11,827 nt of DNA. Source: CAZFDT01 sp964518335. Lineage in GTDB: Bacteria; Planctomycetota; Phycisphaerae; Phycisphaerales; Phycisphaeraceae. Positions 8,253 to 11,827 of the stretch are shown here, one piece after another. The notes under the pieces are model-generated. The model was not told the DNA's origin. It saw only the letters and a list, made by a program, of their open reading frames with translations, and did no database searches. Position 1 is the stretch's first letter. Each line of letters starts with the position of its first letter. The translations under genes were made by a program, and so were the position numbers. The stretch is from contig CAZFDT010000119.1 of assembly GCA_964518335.1 (NCBI GenBank), forward strand, positions 1 through 11,827. Reading direction: 5' to 3'.

Positions 8253-8530
8253 GCCGCGCCTCGCTGCTCGGGGGTTACGTCGTCAGGACTGAACCCGTTG
8301 TCGCGCCAATCCAGAAGCGCCTGCAGATCCGCGGTGGCCAGTGCTCGACGTGCAAACATGCGGCGTCGCCGCGGATCGTGTGTCCAAATGTCACCGTCGA
8401 AGGGTTCCCGGCTCATCCAGTGTCCCGTGTCCACGTCACGGATGGCGTAGAACGTGCGCACCACCTCACCGTCGCAGAATTCGGTGATTTTCACGACCTG
8501 CTCGGCGGCGTTGTCACATACGCGTGCCAT
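8249..8530 (-). CDS. Hypothetical protein (93 aa)
   Basis: I do not recognise a named family. The middle reads YAIRDVDTGHWMSREPFDGD with IWTHD following, then a basic RRRRMFARR stretch and a helix (LATADLQALLDW). This layout, a Tyr-rich strand with DTG and a later WT.D, resembles small phage proteins of unknown role, but I cannot name one. The gene is well supported: a GAGGAGG Shine-Dalgarno site lies seven bases before ATG 8530, it starts 12 bases after DUF669, and its stop overlaps the RusA start. It should therefore be expressed with the recombination proteins. Confidence 0.75.
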   Translation of the reverse strand: MARVCDNAAEQVVKITEFCDGEVVRTFYAIRDVDTGHWMSREPFDGDIWTHDPRRRRMFARRALATADLQALLDWRDNGFSPDDVTPEQRGAA

Positions 8531-8542
8531 GCTTGTTCCTCC

Positions 8543-9037
8543 TCATCGCCGCCACGGCGGGGTGTTGGGATTGACGGTCGAGCCGGCATCGACCGGCGCC
8601 GCCGTGGGCGACGACTGCGGCGCACTTGTGGGGGTTCTTCCCGGGGAGGGTTCGTAGCCCTTGATCTCGTTGGTGAGTTCGTTGTTGTCGCTGCGCTTCT
8701 TGACCTTGACGGTGATGAGCAGCGGGATGTTGTGCAGCTCGACGCTGTCGCGCGGCTGCATCACGCCCACCGCGTGGCAGATGGCCGAGAGTTCGCTGAG
8801 CGCCATCTTGACCGCGGTGGCGTTGGGATTGGTGAGGTTCAATCGCGCCCACAGCATGCGACCTCGGAAGTTGCCGTCGATGAGGGTGAGGGTGAGCTGG
8901 AGGTAGCTGCCCTGGCCGTTCTTGGTGGGCTTCATCTCCGATTCGGTGATGGCCGCGAGGTACTTGCCCTCGGGGACAGGGTCGAACGAGACGTTGGGAT
9001 CGACTTCGTGTGCGTTGAAGGTGCCGAGGTTGGCCAT
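8543..9037 (-). CDS. DUF669 protein, likely single-strand DNA-binding
   Basis: This 164-residue protein matches the DUF669 family found next to Sak4 recombinases in phages. Characteristic segments are FDPVPEGKYLAAITESEMKP (18-37), the GQGSYLQLTLTLIDGNFRGR core (41-60), the LWARLNLTNPN strand (62-72) and IKGYEP (125-130). These read as a beta-rich OB-like body. The tail from about 131 is rich in Pro, Ser and Thr and disordered, ending TPPWRR, in the manner of single-strand-binding protein tails that recruit partners. The probable role is to coat single-stranded DNA for the Sak4 ATPase. The start at 9037 lies three bases after the Sak4 stop, with CAGGAG upstream. The DNA-binding role is inferred from family and context. 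Confidence 0.87.
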   Translation of the reverse strand: MANLGTFNAHEVDPNVSFDPVPEGKYLAAITESEMKPTKNGQGSYLQLTLTLIDGNFRGRMLWARLNLTNPNATAVKMALSELSAICHAVGVMQPRDSVELHNIPLLITVKVKKRSDNNELTNEIKGYEPSPGRTPTSAPQSSPTAAPVDAGSTVNPNTPPWRR

Positions 9038-9040
9038 GGA

Positions 9041-9841
9041 TCAGTGCTCCTGGTTGGGGGTGGTGTCAGTAGCCGTTGCGTCGTTGGCGGCGAGATGTGC
9101 GATCGCGATTGGTGTGACAGTTGGCCGGTCCTTCACCAGCGCCTGAATCAGCGCCGACCACGACATGGGCACTTCCGGGGGCAGGCCGTAGCGGTTCTTG
9201 GCGAGGATCACGTTGGTGCCCTCGGTGATGAGGATGCGATGCCCACCCTCGTGGCGGGCATAGAGCACGGCATCGGCCCATTCGATGAACGGCGGCGCGA
9301 TCCACGCGGGCAGATCGGGTGAGGCCAATCGCTGATCGAACCCTTCCGGCGTCGTGAGCTTGGCGTTGGCGGCGTGCGCCAGCAGGATGATGGCCACGCC
9401 GTGGTCGGCCACGGCGTTGAGCATCGGCAGCAGATCGCGGTAGACGATGTTCTGCACGATCTCGCGGGCCTTGAAGTAGCCGCCGTGGGCGGTGCCCAGG
9501 GTGTTGGTGATGTCGTTGCGCGACTTGCCGTCGAGATCGATCACCACGTGTTCGATGATGCGCTGCACCAACCAGTCGAGGGTGTCGATGGCCAGGGCAT
9601 TCACGCGGTGGTCGTGAGGCAGCTGCGTGAACTCGACCAGCCACCGGCGAATGTCCGGCCATGAGGTCAGATATGGCGTGCGGGTCAGACCCCGCACAGC
9701 GCCGGCGCCGTTCTCGCAGTCGAGCAGAATCGCCTCCGCCGAAGCTGCGAAGCTGGTCTTACCGACACCAGGCTGACCGTAGACGATCATCTTGGGTGGC
9801 GCCGGCGTGGTCGACGTAATCAAGCTGTTCATGAGTGTCAT
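9041..9841 (-). CDS. Sak4-type RecA-fold ATPase (AAA_24), single-strand annealing recombinase
   Basis: This 266-residue protein has Walker A GQPGVGKTS at 22-30, a Walker B-like ALAIDTLDWL at 82-91 with D86, a sensor strand IILLAHA at 151-157 and the family signature AKNRYGLPP at 214-222. It resembles the short RecA-core ATPases known as Sak4 in phages, which pair homologous single strands with the help of an SSB-like partner, here probably the DUF669 protein just downstream. ATG 9841 is chosen over ATG 9856 because AGGAG lies five bases upstream; the longer form would begin without a ribosome site. The C-terminal 25 residues are Ala/Thr-rich and probably disordered. Confidence 0.9.
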   Translation of the reverse strand: MTLMNSLITSTTPAPPKMIVYGQPGVGKTSFAASAEAILLDCENGAGAVRGLTRTPYLTSWPDIRRWLVEFTQLPHDHRVNALAIDTLDWLVQRIIEHVVIDLDGKSRNDITNTLGTAHGGYFKAREIVQNIVYRDLLPMLNAVADHGVAIILLAHAANAKLTTPEGFDQRLASPDLPAWIAPPFIEWADAVLYARHEGGHRILITEGTNVILAKNRYGLPPEVPMSWSALIQALVKDRPTVTPIAIAHLAANDATATDTTPNQEH

Positions 9842-9881
9842 GGGATCTCCTGTCATGGGGCGTGGGTTCGTGCGATCGCAA

Positions 9882-9989
9882 TGGAAGCGGCGGGAGTCGA
9901 ACCCGCCCCCCGGAAGATCTCGTCATGGAGTCTTCCAGGGCCCTTTCCCGGGCGCATTGCGGGGCGCATTCCGGGGGGCCGGGGCTTCC
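9882..9989 (-). ncRNA. tRNA-like RNA element (T-arm and acceptor-like stem)
   Basis: On the minus strand, GGCGGG-TTCGACT-CCCGCC (9907-9889) is a perfect tRNA T-arm with the canonical T-loop, directly followed by GCTTCCA, the position of a tRNA 3' acceptor strand. A matching 5' strand exists twice: TGGAAG at 9937-9932 pairs with CTTCCA to make a 56-base mini-element, and GGAAGC at 9989-9984 pairs with GCTTCC to make one of about 107 bases. In the longer form a GGAAGA/TCTTCC stem with a 13-base loop lies where an anticodon arm would be. It is not a normal tRNA: there is no CCA and no standard D-arm or 7-base anticodon loop. It fills most of the nuclease-Sak4 gap, with the TGCGATCGCA palindrome at 9871-9880 just beyond. 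Confidence 0.5.
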
Positions 9990-10054
9990 GGGGGCCCGAG
10001 GGTGGTCGTCACGATGGACCCACCAGAACCGCTCGGGCGCCGAGGTGATGGAGG

Positions 10055-10876
10055 TCAGGCCGCGTGGAGCATGCGAATCTCCTCGTAGCCGGTGGGCCAC
10101 TCGTCGCGCTGGCGGCAGACCAGCAGCTGCCGGATCGCAGACTCGTTCTCGCGCTGGGCGAGGGCGAGGGTGTCTTCGCTGACGCGCCACACCCCGCAGC
10201 GGTAGGGTTCTTTCTTCTCCACCGCGACCAGGTAGACCGGTACCGCGGTGCCATCGAGGGCCTCGGCCAGTACCGCGCGATAGAACGCCATCTGGCGGTG
10301 GTAGCCGAAGCGCCGGGCGTCGGCCTCGAACCAGGTGAGGTCATCGCAGGTTTTGAAGTCCACGATGCCGCGGTGCGGGTGCAACCAGTCGATGCGGATC
10401 TGGCACGGCGTGCCGCAGTACGTAGCCCGCACCACGCCTTCGCTGCGGCCGTAGAGCAGGAGGTCCACTGCAGCGTTGCTCATGGCCACGCCGCCGGCCA
10501 TGTGCTCGATGAGGTCCACCTGCTCGTGGGAGAGCACGGGTTTACCTTGCAGTGCCGCCCACTCGGCAAAGGCCTTGGTGTTGGCGCCGAACGGCTTGCC
10601 AGTGCTCGGGTTGATCGGGCCGCCCAGGGCGAAGGCCGACTCATAGGCGTGGCGGCCTTCGAGTATGCGGACATGCGCCCCGCGGCCGATGAGGTAGCTG
10701 GTAGATTCGGTCTCGTCGATCAGTCCGAGATGCTTCTTGCGATGCAGCCACGGGCACTTGATGAAATCCAGCAGCTGGTGGCTGCTGAGGTAGCGATCCG
10801 CCTTGGCGTGGTAATCCACGGCGGACTCGAATTCCAGAATGCTCAGGTCGATGTTGATATCCATGTGGAAGTTCAC
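10055..10876 (-). CDS. PD-(D/E)XK exonuclease (RecE/YqaJ-like)
   Basis: This 273-residue protein belongs to the PD-(D/E)XK nuclease group that includes the RecE C-terminal domain. Signatures are GRGAHVRILEG (64-74), RIDWL with D163, the catalytic DFKT with D173 and K175, and FGYHRQMAFYR (190-200) with the conserved Tyr-Gln pair. Such nucleases resect a DNA end to expose single strands. Paired with Sak4 and DUF669 downstream this forms a phage recombination set, much as exonuclease and annealing protein do in lambda. An early CPWLHRKK at 41-48 is typical of the family, but no four-cysteine iron-sulfur cluster is evident. The start is uncertain: GTG 10876 and ATG 10864 are both in frame and neither has a strong ribosome-binding site. 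Confidence 0.88.
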   Translation of the reverse strand: MNFHMDINIDLSILEFESAVDYHAKADRYLSSHQLLDFIKCPWLHRKKHLGLIDETESTSYLIGRGAHVRILEGRHAYESAFALGGPINPSTGKPFGANTKAFAEWAALQGKPVLSHEQVDLIEHMAGGVAMSNAAVDLLLYGRSEGVVRATYCGTPCQIRIDWLHPHRGIVDFKTCDDLTWFEADARRFGYHRQMAFYRAVLAEALDGTAVPVYLVAVEKKEPYRCGVWRVSEDTLALAQRENESAIRQLLVCRQRDEWPTGYEEIRMLHAA

Positions 10877-10966
10877 TTTCGAAGTTGGAGTGGTGTGCTC
10901 GCCGCCGCGCTGGGCCGCTAAGAGTCAATTACCCGGCGCGTCGATGAAGTGGCGGAGAAAATCTGA

Positions 10967-11560
10967 TCACGCCGTCAAGCTCAGGCCCGACGCGGTGAAC
11001 GCCTCACGCAACTGGGCGAGGTGCGTCTCGCGAAAGGTGCGGCGTGCGATGCCCAGCTTCCGCGCCACGCGGGCGACCGGCTGGGTCTGAAGCATCAACG
11101 CCACGTCCCGCAACGATGGCGCCAGTTGCGCCAGTACGGCCTGCACGTCGAGTCGCAGCTGCGTGCGATCGGCCTCAGGGCGGCGGTACTTGCCGGTGCG
11201 GATGTCCTGGTCGTCTCGTTCGACCGTGTCGACACGCTGCACGGATTCTTCACCGCTGAGCAGCGACACCTCCTCGTTGAGCGAACATTCTTCGCGCTGG
11301 TAGTCGCGCATCTCGGTGGTGCGATAGCGGATCAGGTTGCTCACCATGCGGTCGACAACGCAGGTCACAAACAGCTTGAGGTCGGACTTGCGCGGGTTGA
11401 ATTTCGGCAGCCGCTTGATCAGGTCCGTCAGCAGGTCGTGGCGTATGTCCTCGAAATCCTCGGCGGTGTAGCCCGCGGTGCCGACCAGTTCGGCGGCCTT
11501 GATGTTGACCATGTCCATCGCGAAACCATCGTGTGCATGCAGATAAGCGTGGGTATCCAT
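10967..11560 (-). CDS. Sigma-70-family sigma factor-like protein
   Basis: This 197-residue protein looks like a small sigma factor. Residues about 20-85 resemble sigma region 2: the helix IRHDLLTDLIKRLPKFNPR, then LKLFVTCVVDRMVSNLIRYR, which would bind core RNA polymerase and the -10 element. Residues about 138-190 resemble region 4, with a helix-turn-helix around PVARVARKLGIARRTFRETH (161-180) for -35 binding. The middle is acidic and variable. It may direct RNA polymerase to the element's own promoters; that role is inference. ATG 11560 is chosen because GGAAGG lies about five bases upstream; the longer form from 11674 would run through the leader hairpin. It heads the gene run, with a 90-base gap before the nuclease. 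Confidence 0.82.
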   Translation of the reverse strand: MDTHAYLHAHDGFAMDMVNIKAAELVGTAGYTAEDFEDIRHDLLTDLIKRLPKFNPRKSDLKLFVTCVVDRMVSNLIRYRTTEMRDYQREECSLNEEVSLLSGEESVQRVDTVERDDQDIRTGKYRRPEADRTQLRLDVQAVLAQLAPSLRDVALMLQTQPVARVARKLGIARRTFRETHLAQLREAFTASGLSLTA

Positions 11561-11578
11561 GGGAGCCTTCCGTTGGCC

Positions 11579-11668
11579 GGGAGGCGTTGCGTGGGTGCCA
11601 GTCGAAGCGGCGCACATGCGATGGAGGCGTTGCAGGATTGCCGCTTCTGCGGCACCCACAACGCCTCC
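11579..11668 (-). promoter_or_regulatory. Long leader hairpin with a competing third arm, upstream of the sigma gene
   Basis: In the minus-strand transcript, the arm at 11668-11640 pairs with the arm at 11609-11579 through three perfect helices: GGAGGCGTTG (10 base pairs), TGGGTGCC (8) and GAAGCGGC (8), separated by a 2-base bulge and a small internal loop. The 5' arm's GGAGGCGTTG can instead pair with an extra CAACGCCTCC inside the loop (11632-11623), since the complement occurs twice. The two pairings exclude each other. The hairpin ends about 18 bases before the sigma-gene ATG, just upstream of its ribosome-binding site, so the fold could gate expression. No T-run follows, so a plain terminator is unlikely. 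Confidence 0.6.
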
Positions 11669-11744
11669 ACTCAAGTGGCCGGTGAGTTGTGCTGTGTCAG
11701 TACGTGGTCAATGACGTTCGATCAGGGGAGCCGAACCCCGTTGT

Positions 11745-11827
11745 TCAGGCGCACACCTCCTCGACGGTCATTCGGAACGGCAGACCGCGCTGAATCTCGA
11801 TGCAGGGGATCACGCCGTCGCCCAGCG
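11745..11827 (-). CDS. Partial gene of unknown product (C-terminal end)
   Basis: Only the last 26 codons are in the window, in the frame ending ...LPFRMTVEEVCA and TGA at 11747-11745. Of the three minus-strand frames at the edge it is the one with protein-like composition; another stops at once and the third gives an Arg-rich string. I do not recognise it. A 4-base-stem hairpin with a 7-base loop at 11725-11739 follows the stop directly. The piece is too short to assign a family. Confidence 0.45.
   Translation of the reverse strand, partial: LGDGVIPCIEIQRGLPFRMTVEEVCA

Noticed and set aside
8228..9322. 364-codon plus-strand ORF
   Set aside because: It is antisense to four tightly spaced minus-strand genes and has no recognisable domain.
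9882..9989. Ordinary tRNA gene
   Set aside because: The T-arm is perfect, but no seven-base acceptor, D-arm, seven-base anticodon loop or CCA end can be built, so it is reported only as tRNA-like.
10064..10921. 285-codon plus-strand ORF
   Set aside because: It is antisense to the PD-(D/E)XK nuclease gene.
11725..11739. Second T-arm-like hairpin on the minus strand (GGGG, loop TTCGGCT, CCCC)
   Set aside because: The stem is only four base pairs, the loop lacks the conserved A, and there is no acceptor strand nearby.

Overview
The window is a GC-rich bacterial sequence that reads as the DNA replication and recombination module of a prophage or phage-like mobile element. Nothing here names the host. 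The genes are tightly packed, use Shine-Dalgarno sites and often overlap by a few bases. There is no rRNA, no ordinary tRNA, no insertion sequence and no CRISPR array.

Most genes lie on the minus strand and are read from right to left. From the right edge they are: a partial gene of unknown product; a sigma-70-like factor preceded by a long, structured leader; a RecE/lambda-exonuclease-like PD-(D/E)XK nuclease; an intergenic stretch holding a tRNA T-arm-like RNA element; a Sak4-type RecA-fold ATPase; a DUF669 protein, the likely single-strand-binding partner of Sak4; two small unknown proteins flanking a RusA-type Holliday junction resolvase; an SF2 helicase with a zinc ribbon; a prim-pol/DUF3987 primase-helicase; a repeat-rich non-coding stretch of about 600 bases; and a ParB-domain/N6-adenine methyltransferase fusion. 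Together these proteins could resect, anneal or exchange, resolve, unwind, prime and modify the element's DNA. The sigma-like protein may control its transcription.

Two PIN-domain toxin genes lie on the plus strand. One, at 7054-7473, is a complete DUF6364/PIN toxin-antitoxin pair inserted in reverse orientation between the recombination genes and the helicase. The other, at 13-426, is at the left edge and its antitoxin, if any, is cut off.

The most unusual signals are in the DNA and RNA. (1) A T-arm plus acceptor-like structure sits between the nuclease and Sak4 genes. (2) A three-helix leader hairpin upstream of the sigma gene has a third copy of one arm, allowing two mutually exclusive folds. 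(3) A cluster of direct and inverted repeats, including several GAAAACCGAG units, lies downstream of the primase. (4) The primase reading frame clearly extends upstream of its first ordinary start codon to a perfect AGGAGG followed only by ATT or CTG. (5) Repeat-like modules occur in both interdomain linkers of the primase.
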